Source: Talpa occidentalis (lineage: Eukaryota > Chordata > Mammalia > Eulipotyphla > Talpidae). Taken from it: DNA of 64,000 bases. Positions 38,600 through 50,900 of the stretch are shown piece after piece. Within the stretch, counting starts at the first letter, position 1, and each line of letters begins with the position of its first letter. A program made the position numbers and the translations under genes. The DNA lies in contig NW_023604861.1 of the NCBI RefSeq assembly GCF_014898055.3, forward strand, positions 85,346,399-85,410,398. Direction: 5' to 3'. A model generated the notes under the pieces. The model ran no database searches and was not told where the DNA came from. It saw only the letters and a program-made list of their open reading frames with translations.

Positions 38600-39051
38600 C
38601 GCGAAGACCGGACTCGAGCCAATCAACGGCAACTTTGCTCTTCTGGGCGGCCGCTCATTGGTTGCCAACCCAAAGCCTGTTCTGCTTTCCACATTGGCTA
38701 TTGTCGCTGTCAGTCAGGGCCGTGGGTCGAGCCTCATCCCCCTCTTTGTCTGTGCGAGCTCCTGTTGTCCCGGAGAGTGGCGGGGGCGCTGCCGGCGATT
38801 GGCCACGGGGAGAATCCTCTGTTCCAACCCTATTGGCGGCTCCGTCGGAGGACGATGCTGATTGGCGGAGCCGACCAGCCTCGGTGCTCGTTGGCAGAGC
38901 TCTCCCCGGATGGAAGCTCCGGCCGCGGAGTGATGGTGGCGGCAGCGAAGATGGGCCGGGCAGGGACCATGGCGGTGGCGGCAGAGGTGGCAGGGGCGGG
39001 GCGGCTGGCGGTAGAGGAGGCTGTGGTCTTCAGGGGACTGTAAGTGGAGGA
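38600..39051 (+). promoter_or_regulatory. WBP1 promoter with six CCAAT/ATTGG boxes and 5' leader
   Basis: CpG-rich sequence with CCAAT at 38619-38623 and ATTGG at 38657-38661, 38693-38697, 38798-38802, 38832-38836 and 38861-38865. Spacings are 38, 36, 105, 34 and 29 bp. No TATA box. The leader carries repeated ATGGCGG / AAGATGG motifs and a 36-codon upstream reading frame. Confidence 0.75.
38933..39043 (+). other. Upstream open reading frame in WBP1 leader
   Basis: ATG at 38933 opens a 36-codon Ala/Gly-rich frame ending TAA at 39041-39043, eight bases before the WBP1 ATG and in another frame. The stop overlaps a donor-like GTAAGT (39040-39045). It may reduce WBP1 translation. No domain is visible. 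Confidence 0.45.
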
Positions 39052-41088
<2,037 letters not shown>

Positions 41089-41281
41089 GGAGTTTGGGGA
41101 GGGTAGGTGGGTTACTTGCCTACCAAAAAGAGCCCTGATCCCAACACCTCGAGTTCTCGGTCTCTCCCCAAATTCCTAGAATCTGTCTAAAAGAGCTGGA
41201 GCTCTAATGAGAGGGGCAGTGTTTGGGGGGCTGTGCTAGCTCTATTTCCCCCCCAAGACATACACAGGAGCCTTTGATCTC

Positions 41282-41287
41282 ATTAAA
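41282..41287 (+). terminator. WBP1 polyadenylation signal ATTAAA
   Basis: ATTAAA 194 nt past the stop. The MOGS signal on the opposite strand is 233 bp further on, so the two 3' ends face each other across a short gap. Confidence 0.6.
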
Positions 41288-41519
41288 GAGATGTGAACCA
41301 GCTACTTGTGGATTTGGGTGGACTAGTGCTCAACTCACTACACTGCACTTGACCTGACTGGGTTTGGAGGGGAAACATCTCCACTTTTGTGGGGGGGGAA
41401 TGGCCACTTTGCCTGCTTTTCTCTGAAGAACAAGAGACAGCCCTAAAACCTGGACAGAGCCAAGACCTTTTGGTGAGGCAAAGTGCCAGCAAAAGCAATA
41501 GTTTAGCATGGTTTCCCAA

Positions 41520-41525
41520 TTTATT
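41520..41525 (-). terminator. MOGS polyadenylation signal AATAAA
   Basis: Minus-strand AATAAA about 170 nt past the MOGS stop codon. Confidence 0.6.
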
Positions 41526-41695
41526 AGAAAAATAGACTCTGAATTCACATTCATCCCAGGGCTATGTGGGATGACAGTAACAAGACACCTGAGATGAGCT
41601 GAGGGTTTGAATTACTGGTATCTGAGGGTTGGAGCAGAAACTAAAGACCACCTAGTCCGGAGTGACACAAGGGACCCAGTACCTATCCTACCCCT

Positions 41696-44600
41696 TCAGT
41701 AGTCTTCAGCCATGGCCAGCAGGACAAGGCTGGTCCAGCCCTGGAAAGGGCGGCAGCCCATGCCCCGCCCATCCCGATCACTGTACTGCTCCCACAGGAA
41801 TCCTGTGGCCTGGTACTGCCGCTTCACATTGCCTACCACATTGGCACGAAGCTCATTGTGCAACTTGGCAGCCCGGGCCTGGTGGGGACCCTCCAGATGT
41901 CCATAGTGGTGCAGTGCCCCCAAGGCTAGATAATTGATGTTGAGCCACACGGCACCCCGCCAGTAGGGAGGATCATGTTCTGAATTGCGCTGGCCATAAA
42001 AGGGGCTGGAAGCTGCAAGGGACCGTAAACCAAAGGGGCTCCAGAGATGGCGACTGTCAGCTAGAACATCCAGCAGGGGCCCAAGATGGGAAGAGTTGGG
42101 TTCCAGCAGCCGCAGGAGCAAGGGAAATATACTGACATAGCCCAAGGCATCCACATACTGCAAGCGAGGGTGGGGCCGGCCCACCACCCGCACCAGGCCC
42201 TGAGGGGGCTGAGGCTTCAGATGCACTGCTTTTGTGTGGTTCCCAAAGTCTGCAAAGACTCCCAGCTCCGGAGCCCAGTGCAGCTCATCCAGACTCTCCT
42301 CTGCCTCCAGTGAGGCAGCTAGCGGGCCCAACTCTGCAGCTGCCTCAGCCTCTCCCAGATGAGATGCCAGCCGTGCCAGCACACGGGCACCCAGTGCCAC
42401 CCAGCACCGCAGGTCCAAGTGCCGCTCAGTGGCTGAAGGGTGTGAAGCCCTGGGATAATCATCTAGACCCGAAGGCAGTGTTTTTGGGTTCAGAAGGGTT
42501 GGCAAGGCCGAATCCCGGCCCCGCCAGCGGTAAGATAGTGGCACTGGCCCTGCCTGGCTCTGATGGAGCCAGGAAAACCAGGCACGCAAACGGGGAAAAG
42601 CCCTGTGGAGGAAGGCCAAGTCAGCAGGGTCACCACCCTCTAGCATGTGGGCTATAGGCAAAAGAAGGGTTGGAGGGTTGGCATGGGCTGCCCGTTGCAC
42701 CAGGAATTCTCGAGGCACCCGGGCTCGGGCTTCATCCCCCAGCACCTGCTCTCGCCCAATCCAGCCATCAGCATTAAGCAGCCCCAGCCAGTGTCCTAGG
42801 GCCTCCTGGGTGAGGCGGGGATCCCACCGCTGGATCACCAGCTGGTGAAAACCCTCATCCCAAAGGAAGCCTCGTGGGAAAAATGACCGTGAGGGGACCG
42901 CAGTGAATAGAGGGACAGGTGGAAAGAGGGCTGGGTCTGCCTTCAGCTCAGGCCCCTCAACCCCCGTATCCGGCAACACCAGACCCTGTCCATAGAAGTA
43001 GCCAATTCCGCCAAGGAGGCCACTGAGGGCAGTCTGTCCCAAAGCCTGCTCCTCAAGGCTCAGGCCCTTTTCCTTCAGCTGGAAGGTCTTCTCAAAGCGC
43101 TCTCTGAAGGATGCAGCATGGCTCTCCAAGGCCTGGGTCAGTAAGCTGCCAGACAGTTGCGTCAGGGCTTGGCTTCCTCCTAATCGGGCACTGCCTGATT
43201 CAAATACCAACTCCATGGAAAAGGGGACTTTCAGTGTCACCTGCTGAATTAAGAATTGCCCTTGTCCCTGTCCTTGCCCACTTTGGCCTCTGTCCTCCCA
43301 CTTAAGAGATCCTGGCAAGCCGAGGTAGCGCTCAGGGGAGGCCCCTGGGGGCCGATGTTGAAACCAGCTATTTAGGCGACTCTTCACCATCTCTGTCAGC
43401 AAAGGAAGTCCTGGGTTGGAGGACCAGAAGACATTGTAGCTTGAAGGTGAGGGGGAAAAAAAGAAATATTATTCAAGAGGAAGTGATGGGAATTATAAAG
43501 AGAAATTCAAAGTGATCAGGAGTCAGGGTGAGAAGGTCTCAGCAATGCAGGGAACACAGAGCCTAATGAGAATGGACTAACTGGTGGAAACAGGGTGGAG
43601 GTGGAATGAGGGAGACAAATTGGGCTAACTCGGTGTCTGTACCACCCCTACCATCAACTCATATACTCTTCCCCACTTACCTGCCATACTTGGGAGCAGT
43701 ATCTCCTGGACTGGTTGGTGTCAAAAGTGTAAGTCGGAAATCACCAAGTTCAGTGGTGTGCCCACTGATGAACTTCAACTGCCCATTGGCCACAACTTCT
43801 GGCACTAGGACTTCCTTGCCGTCTGTTACCACATAGAAGAACAGGGACACCAAAGGGAGAGCAGAGGTACCTGAGGCCTGGGTGACCAATGACAGACAAA
43901 AAAAACAGCATTAGATTGGCAGTTTCTCTTGCGAATCAGCCTTAGTGAGGGAAAGGGACACTAGGCTGGGCAACTTGGTAAACAACATACATTTGGCGGT
44001 GCTGAGAGTCACCGAAGGTAAGCACCCAGTGGGATGACATAAAGAGCCTTGCATGGGGTTCCCTGGGGGAATAATAGAGTACTTTTTGCTATGTACTATG
44101 CTAAAAATGCCACATATTATTTAAGTTCATTCTTACAATCCTGTGAGTTAGGTGCTATTTTCATCTCCATTTTATATACAAGGAAACCAAGGCTTAGAGA
44201 TAGTAAATAGAGACAGTCACAGGAAAGTGTTTAAAACAGGATTCAAACAAGCAGCCAGACTCAGAGCCCCTGCTGTTAACTCCCACTTCATATTGCATTT
44301 GCTGACAGCAAAGGAAGGGTGGAGGGAGTCCAGGCTAGGGGAAGGGTGTCCTGAGGCCCTGACCTGAGATTCTACAGTCACTCTCCAGCTCCAGTCCCCT
44401 CCGTGCTGACCCCCAGGCCTCTTGACGAACTCAGTTGTGAGCCTCAAGGCCCCATCCTGGATGTGTTGCCGCCCGAAGGAGACACCGTCATGGAACTCCC
44501 AGCCATAGGGACCCACGCCGTCCCCCTGCTCACACGTGTGCCTGAGCTTAGGGGTCCCTGCGGTGGCGCCTTGCTGCGCCCACATCAGTCCTGGGGGTAA

Positions 44601-45110
44601 AATGGCCACGTAAGTCAAAGAGAGCATGGGATCTGGGGCTCCGAGAACTTCAGGGTCATCCCACTTATAACTCTCCTGATCCGCTCCTCCCCACCTAGCT
44701 CTGGCGTGAAGCTGGGGCGCCCAGATTAAAAGAGTCCGCCTGCCTGCCCGCCCCGGGGCCCGGTTACCAGTGAGAAGGGGCTGCGGGCTGCGGGTCTTCA
44801 TGCCGAAGTAGACATGAGGACGGTAGGTGCCCCAGAAGAGGTCTGGGGCCACTGCGGGACTGGAGGAGTCAGGAGGCAGCGCCGGGGGCGCAGAGAGCAG
44901 CGTGACTGCCCGTCGTGCACGGTGCCAAGCCAGCAGCCAGCGCCCGGAGAGGCCCAGAGCCAGAGCCAGGACAACGGCTAGAGCCACTCCCCGGGTAGCG
45001 CCACGGGCCCCGCCGCCCCTCCCGTCCCGCCGCGCCGGGCCGCCCCGCCGCTCCGCAGTCCGCGGCGTGTCTGTCGGCACCGCGCGGCGCCGCCGCTCGC
45101 CCCGAGCCAT
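41696..45110 (-). CDS. MOGS: Mannosyl-oligosaccharide glucosidase (glucosidase I, GH63)
   Basis: Four exons on the minus strand: 44768-45110, 44364-44590, 43681-43877 and 41696-43439. They total 2511 nt, or 836 aa (human about 837). The N-terminus (MARGERRRR) is a short basic cytosolic tail with ER-type arginines, followed by one hydrophobic span at about residues 41-62, giving a type II ER membrane protein. The large luminal domain is glycoside hydrolase family 63, with conserved blocks [53 protein letters not shown] and [15 protein letters not shown]. The enzyme removes the terminal alpha-1,2-glucose from Glc3Man9GlcNAc2 right after transfer to nascent glycoproteins. No frame break or missing block is seen. 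The start codon lies inside an AAGATGGC motif. Confidence 0.97.
44093..44285 (-). repeat. MIR SINE
   Basis: Antisense MIR in a MOGS intron: 'tgagttaggtgctattttcatctccattttatatacaagg', 'ggcttagagatagt', 'agactcagagcccctgctgttaac'. It ends 79 bp before an exon. Confidence 0.75.
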
Positions 45111-45300
45111 CTTGGCAAGGAGGTCGGCGTCGCGGGGCTGGGACTCCTGCCTCGGACCCCGGGCTCGCACGCTGCTCCCCGCAGCCCGCTGATCTGTCAG
45201 CGGCACCTGCTAGCCTCTGCCTCCGTTCCGCTTCCGCCGGAAGTCCCGCCCCGCCACGTCATTGAAGCCCCGGCGCTCAGAACCGCTTCTCCCGCTTGGC
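45111..45300 (-). promoter_or_regulatory. MOGS CpG-island promoter
   Basis: CpG-rich region directly upstream of the MOGS ATG, with two opposed GGAAG/CTTCC ETS-like cores (cgcttccgccggaagtccc, 45228-45246). No TATA box. Confidence 0.6.
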
Positions 45301-45790
45301 ATAGGCGTGGTCCCCCTGGCCGCTCTCACTGCCCTGGCGTCTGTGTGGCGTCCTCTCCGAGTTCACAGGCTAATAGAAAAATCTAACATGGGGCTCTTGA
45401 AACAGTACTATAGATTAAAGACCCGAGTTGCTATCTTGAGTGTTTTGCATTTAATCGCGACGCCCCCCACCCCGCCCCGACCAGATAGCGAAAACCTATG
45501 CTTCAAAAACTTCAAGTAACTTGGTCCTGGCCAGAGATACGAAGTGACTGACTTGTAATCCAGGTGTATTTAAATTAGACTGGACGATTTTGCCCATCTC
45601 CACACCTTCTCTCCTAGTAAAATGGAGGGGTACAGCAGTGGATCTTAGAAGAAACCCGAGATGTATTCCAGCACTATCTTTAAGCAACCCTGTGTCTCCA
45701 CTCATTCTACTATTCCTTATCTAAATGAACCTTTGAAGAGCCATAATGGTGGAGAATGCCCTTAGAGACTGCGTATTTCCTCCTCTCCCC
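45301..45790. other. Intergenic DNA, no gene seen
   Basis: Sequence between the MOGS promoter and the first SINE of the gene-poor block. No splice-supported frame or recognised repeat. Confidence 0.5.
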
Positions 45791-45795
45791 CACAT

Positions 45796-46066
45796 TTTTT
45801 TTTTAAAGATTTATTTATTCATGAATACAAGAACTGCAGTACAGGCCAGAGTTGCAGGGGGTGAGAGGATTCACCAGAGACAGTGAGGAGCAGAACAGGC
45901 AGCTCTACTGAAATACACTGCTGAGGGGAGCAGCAAGTGTGACAGGAGAGGTCTGCTGTGCCATATGGGTAGCTCCCTGCCCGGCCAGGGGATTGAATTC
46001 GTGCTGCAGAGGCTGCAGATAGCTTCACGGTGTGGTGCTTAATCCCTTGCGCCACCAGGGAGGCCC
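45796..46066 (-). mobile_element. tRNA-derived T+ SINE (older copy of a pair)
   Basis: Antisense copy ending in the gccaccagggaggcccc head. Its right flank was later duplicated by insertion of the next SINE. Confidence 0.9.
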
Positions 46067-46084
46067 CCCCACCCCCTTCTTTTC

Positions 46085-46422
46085 TTTTTTTTTTTTTATT
46101 TTTTTTTTTTATTTTTTTTTTTATAGAGGCATGCTTTATTTATTTGTTTTGCTGGTTTGTTTGTTTGTTTTGTTTATACATGCACTGGGTACAGTCAGAA
46201 GTGTGGGAGGGTGAGAGAATTCACCAGAGCCAGAGTGGGGAGCAGAGCAGGCAGAAGGACTGAAGTACACTGCTGAGGGGAGCAGCGGGCGGCAGGAGAG
46301 GTCTGCGCACCATGTGGGACCCTCGCCGGCGGCCGGGGAGCAGCCAGGGATCGAACCGGCGCCACAGAGGCCGCGGGCAGCTTCGCAACCCAGCGCTCAA
46401 CCGCTGCGCCACCGGGGAGGCC
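46085..46422 (-). mobile_element. T+ SINE, CpG-rich young subfamily with long T-rich end
   Basis: Antisense copy starting with interrupted poly-T and TTTATTTGTTTTGC. Target-site duplication ccccacccccttcttttc at 46067-46084 and 46423-46440. It is inserted right next to the older SINE and resembles the copy at 33503-33840 closely. Confidence 0.93.
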
Positions 46423-46595
46423 CCCCACCCCCTTCTTTTCAACAGCTCATGAAGCAAAGGAGCATAGGGAAAGGATAGTTTATGTTCTGATCAGGGGATG
46501 CTGTAGGAAGGAGGTAACATCAGCATCTCAGGTTGACCTAGAAAAATTAACATATTTGATGGCAGTTCAGAAATGCAACTTAGAGGCCAGAGTTA

Positions 46596-46845
46596 TTTTC
46601 ATTTTTTTATAAGATTTATTTATTCATGCATATAAGAACCGGGCAAAGGCCAGATGTGCAGGAGGGTGAGAGTACTCACCAGAGAGAGAGCAGGGAACAG
46701 AACAGGCAGACTGACCAAAACAAACTAATGAGGGGAGCAGTGGGTGAGACAGGAGAGGTCTGCTGCACTATGTGGGTATCTCTGCATGGGGCCAGGATGG
46801 AATCTGCGCTGCAGGGGCTGGGGACAGTCTCACAGCGCTGCGCTC
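46596..46845 (-). mobile_element. tRNA-derived T+ SINE, head end missing
   Basis: Antisense copy lacking the last bases of the tRNA-like head. It breaks off after cagcgctgcgct and runs into unrelated AT-rich DNA. Confidence 0.82.
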
Positions 46846-46878
46846 CGAGTTATTTATTTCTTAACAACAGGTCAGCAT

Positions 46879-47050
46879 AAAATCTATTTGGCAAAATTCA
46901 TAGCAGCCAGTGTCCAGACACTGGACACTTGATTGCCTTGATTGCCTCACAGAGCATTCTGAAGTTCTCCTCCAAACCAGTGGCTATTAACCATTTTTGG
47001 CATCTACAAAAGGCCTCCACTTCACTAGGAAAGGCAATAGTCCAGTCCAT
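46879..47050. repeat. Local duplication, copy A
   Basis: About 170 bp from aaaatctatttggc to agtccagtcc, strongly similar to 48587-48752 in the same orientation. Small indels separate the copies. No coding potential is evident. Confidence 0.8.
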
Positions 47051-47138
47051 CATGAAGTACAAATTCTTATCCTTTGTAACTATATTACCACACCTCCCAT
47101 CCAAACTCAATACTAGTAAAAGTCTTATGCTGCATATT

Positions 47139-47767
47139 TGTTGGAGGCGGCCACCCTGCGTAGTGAGCAAAATTGCCTTGACCTGAGTCTCTAAGGCATG
47201 TGAAAACATATGTGTCTCGGAGGAAAACCTCTGAGTGACAGGACTTGGTGTTGAGAGCCTGGAAAGTGACCTGGGTGGAGTCGGGCTTCTACATCTCCAC
47301 AGCCTGAGAATAATAAAATGGAGAGATCCTGCGCAGTAAGCAGAAGGGCCTTGACCTGAGTACCTAAGGCATGTGAAAACACATGCGTCTCGGAGGAAAA
47401 CCTCTGGGTGACAGGACTTGGTGTTGAGAGCCTGGAAGTGAACTGTGTACATCTCCACAGATTGACAACAACAAAATAATGAGCGAACTTCCCAGGCTCA
47501 GGCTAGGAGGCGATAAGATTATGTGTGTGAGAACTAACCGCCTGATACCCTACTGTCTGAAGTAAATAGATAATAGTAAGAAAATAGACTAATCATTCAT
47601 GCATGTTATCATTATGTGGTATGCCTTGATGTTACACCTGCTGCAATTAAAATAGTATATAATGAGCACTAAGACAATAAAGATTTACTGCATGCTGGAC
47701 ATGACAGTCCCCCATGTCTGATTTCCCTCACCGTCGCGGTTCAGGCTCGGACTCACTAAAGTCCACA
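47139..47767 (+). mobile_element. Solo LTR of a class II (beta/ERVK-like) endogenous retrovirus
   Basis: A 629-bp element starting TGTTGGAGG and ending GTCCACA, flanked by a perfect 6-bp target-site duplication catatt (47133-47138 and 47768-47773). A TATA-like tagtatataatg lies at about 47653 and AATAAA at 47676-47681, followed by a short U5, so it reads on the plus strand. A 6-bp duplication is typical of ERVK-type integration. U3 contains two tandem copies of a 155-170-bp unit. No gag, pol or env remains. Confidence 0.85.
47156..47483 (+). repeat. Tandem duplication inside the LTR U3
   Basis: Unit 1 is about 47156-47323 and unit 2 about 47329-47483. Shared landmarks are ccttgacctgagt, ctcggaggaaaacctctg, gacaggacttggtgttgag and tacatctccacag. 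Unit 2 is shorter by about 14 bp. Confidence 0.85.
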
Positions 47768-47773
47768 CATATT

Positions 47774-48580
47774 CAAGTCCTATTTCACTACAATCTAATT
47801 TGCAGTCCTACCCTTTACTAGTAGACCTTTTGTTTGTTCAATATCACCTTACCAAACTCAATGGTTAACTCTTTCTTGCCACCATTGCACTTGGTACACA
47901 TCTCTGGTGGCACTTATGACATACCTGAGTTTCATTATTTACCTTATATCCCAGTATACTAGCCAGTATACTAATCAGCATCTACAAACTGCCTTGTAGC
48001 ATTTATAAGGTAGATGCTAAATATCCGTGATTCAAACAAATGTTTATTGCATGGTCTATACTAGACATCTCTGCAAGGTGTTGGGGACAGAGAAAACAGC
48101 ACCAATTTCAATACTTATTCCATGTTTACAGCAATGATTAAACCATCCCCATTTTTACAGATGAGGAGAGTGGTAGTTAGGCCTGACCAAAGATTAACAG
48201 GCCAGTCAGTCAAAGTTGGGCAACTCAAATCTAGGTTGTCAGTATTCTTTCAACTACAGCAAAAGGCCTCTTAGATAACAACACTTAAGTTCTCAATAAT
48301 GTTCCAAGTATTTTGCACATAGCAATTCATTAAATACTCTAAAGTGTTATATGAGGTAGGTACCATTGTCACCATTTTACAAATGAGGAAACAGGCAAGT
48401 AGTTTGCCCAAAGTTATTTGGCTTCTTTAGGAGAAAGCTGTGATTTTAACCGGAGTCACTTTGACCCTTAACTACCCGAAGGCAGTAAAGGAGTAGTGTT
48501 CTTTTTTAAACGAGTAAGGGGGAAAACAGCCTTTTGAGCAGCCTTTTGAGTTGGGAGGTAGTACAGAAATGTGAGAGAGT
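47774..48580. repeat. Intergenic DNA with two old MIR copies
   Basis: Two antisense MIR-like elements stand side by side, about 48038-48250 ('catttttacagatgaggagag') and about 48270-48475 ('atgaggtaggtaccattgtc', 'cattttacaaatgaggaaac'). No gene is seen. Confidence 0.7.
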
Positions 48581-48586
48581 CATGGG

Positions 48587-48752
48587 AAAATCTATTTGGC
48601 AAAATTCATAGCACCCAGTGTCCAGAGACCCTTGATTGCCTCACTGAGCATTCTGAAGTTCTCCAAACCAGTGGCTATTAACCATTTTTGGGATCTACAA
48701 AAGGCCTCCACTTTACTAGGAAAGGCAATGGATATGGGCAATAGTCCAATCC
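48587..48752. repeat. Local duplication, copy B
   Basis: Partner of 46879-47050, about 1.7 kb away. It carries an extra ggatatgggcaat-like insertion near its right end that copy A lacks. Confidence 0.8.
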
Positions 48753-48965
48753 AAATAAAAGACATGGGTTCCAAAGCAGGGCTCTACATGGCAGAGTGAG
48801 AAACAATTCCATATTGCAACTGAGTACACAGATACACATATATACATATACTGTCTGTCTGTTCATAATTATATGCTTAAAACGTTTCTTAAAAAGAATA
48901 CTTCCCATTTCATGAACTGATGCTTTTTATTTTACTTTGTTTCTTTTCTTTTCCCTTTATTTATT

Positions 48966-49231
48966 TTTTTTTTAAGATTTATTTTTTATTTATACAAGAG
49001 CCGGGGTACAGGCCAGATGTGCGGGGGAGGGTAAGAGGAGTCACCAGAGACAGCAGGGAACAGAACAGGCAGACCAACGAAATACACTGCTGAGGGGAGC
49101 AGGGGGAGAGACAGGAGAGGTCTGCCCGCCATGTGGATTGCTCCGAGGCCTGCGGGGATCAAACCCACTCTGAAGAGGCTGCCGACAGCTCCACAGCGCT
49201 GTGCTCAATAGCCTGTGCCACCAGGGAGGCC
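48966..49231 (-). mobile_element. tRNA-derived T+ SINE (Rhin-like)
   Basis: Antisense copy from TTTATTTATACAAGAGCC to the gccaccagggaggcc head, in intergenic DNA. Confidence 0.9.
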
Positions 49232-50215
49232 CTCCCTTTTTTTTTTAAAGGCTAACTTAACCCCCTAAATTGATTTCATGATCCATACCAATGGGTGGTA
49301 ACCCTGTATGAAAAACTCTAGACATAGTGCTGAAGAGTACTTTAGGCTCTGTTCTTTGAAACAAGCAGTAGTGAAAGATACACTTAACAAAGTGATACAC
49401 TTAACAAAGATAAAATTAAGCAACAGTAAAAATGATTAGGAAAAAAAGAGACAAGATAAGAGAATACAATACAGAGTGAGCGCAAATGGAGAGAAAATTT
49501 CAGAAGTTTGTGTTTACCACAATATTCTGAGCTTAGTGACTGGATATTCAGGGAAAGGGAAAGGGCAGAACCAGAGATAATGTTGCGGTTTCTAGCCCAG
49601 GTGGCTAAGCAGATGAAGCACCTTTAAAAGGTACAGAGAAGTCAGGGAGAGAGGTTTATGTCATACTGTCAATTCTATTTTGAGTAAAGAGTATTGGTGG
49701 AATTTGGAGGAATTGCTGAAAACCTCTGACTAAAGAAAAATAAAGAATTAAATCAGAGAGGTTAGTTCAAGTTATGACAGAAGAAAGACCAAAATAAAGA
49801 CAAGAAAAAAGGTACGAGTAGTATAACTTTATGGTTAAAAGAAGAAAAAAGGACCAGAAAGGAAGAGAAGTTCCACAAAAGAGTGAATTGAGAGCGGCAG
49901 ATGCTACTGGGATGGAGAGAAAACAGCAGTGGATTTAGCGGATAAAATTAAGAGCCACCTTGAGTGAGTTGTGAAAGAAGCAAATTCAAAAAGGTTAAGC
50001 AATGAACCTTTGGAAATGGAAACAGTGAAATAACGTTCGTCCAGATCCCTTCCTGACTTTGTCTTCCTCCAAAAACGATTCGCTTTGTAGTCACAGGGCT
50101 CCTGGAGGTTTTGCTGCTTCTACGTGGAACATACAGATGATGGTCTGAGTGAGTAAGTTCTCAGTTAAGTGCCCTACTAGTTCCAGAATAAAACAGGCTT
50201 GTTGGTCTTTCTTTT
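49232..50215. other. Intergenic purine-rich DNA, no gene seen
   Basis: A/G-rich sequence downstream of MRPL53 (in gene direction). No coding frame with splice support and no repeat that I can name. Confidence 0.5.
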
Positions 50216-50221
50216 GCGGTG

Positions 50222-50765
50222 TTAGCGCCCGTTACCAGCGCCCGGCTTGTCCTCGCTCCCTGCTGTGCCCCGTGACTGGATGTGGGAAGCGAAGGCAGTG
50301 AACATCTCCTGGGCGGAAAGGTGGGCGCCGCGCATAATCAAGCGATGCCCGTCTCCTGGGGAAAAAAACAAACGAGTCAGTCACCCAGGGCAGCGGGCTC
50401 AGGCTGAGGGAGCGGGGGCTGCCTACCACCCCTTCCCGCCGGACTCTCCACTGGAACCCACCGAACAGCACATCCACGCAAGGCTCGGAGCCGTCGTGCC
50501 TCACGTCCGCAATCACCGCGCAGTTGAGGTTGGTGGAGCGGACTTTCTCGCTACTCACTGCCTGGAGGAAGGTCCTGTGGTGGGAACAGGGCTTGAGCAC
50601 CCGGCCGAGGGGACTAGACCCCCGGCGGGCAGACGGCGAACTCCTTCCCGTCCCCACAGCAGCCCTCTCGTACCTCGTCGACTCCACGTTCTTCTCGAAC
50701 GGGCAAAACTGAACCCGAACCTGCTTCACCGACCGTAGCCCGAGCCGAGCCAAGGCCGCCGCCAT
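50222..50765 (-). CDS. MRPL53: Mitochondrial large ribosomal subunit protein mL53
   Basis: Three exons on the minus strand: 50674-50765, 50462-50574 and 50222-50355. They total 339 nt, or 112 aa, the same as human. The product starts [11 protein letters not shown], continues [21 protein letters not shown] and has the conserved [29 protein letters not shown] and [10 protein letters not shown] blocks. The family is a small thioredoxin-like-fold protein added to the mitoribosome large subunit, and it works in the mitochondrial matrix. The gene is compact, with introns of 99 and 106 bp, and sits in a CpG island. I could not find a convincing polyadenylation hexamer. Confidence 0.96.
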
Positions 50766-50900
50766 GATGGCCTCCGCCCCGGAAGGGCTCGCGCGGGCGG
50801 AAGTGACGCCTTCCCAGCGCTCCTGGGGCGGTCCGCAGCTGTCGGCCAGCAATGGCCGGTCCAAGCCGCCTGCCTGGACCTTCAGCCCGAGAGAAGGAAG
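50766..50900 (-). promoter_or_regulatory. MRPL53 CpG-island promoter
   Basis: GC-rich DNA upstream of the ATG. The sequence around the start (CATCATGGCGGCGGCC on the minus strand) resembles a YY1 site overlapping the start codon. Confidence 0.55.

Noticed and set aside
44217..45206. N-terminal extension of MOGS upstream of MARGERRRR
   Set aside because: The extension begins at GTG, not ATG, and the family start is the ATG at 45108-45110. The same reasoning applies to a TTG-started extension of CCDC142 at 59225.
46898..47458. Minus-strand open frame of 186 codons across the solo LTR
   Set aside because: Antisense to the LTR and built from its duplicated U3 unit; the repeats in the translation reflect DNA repeats, not a protein.
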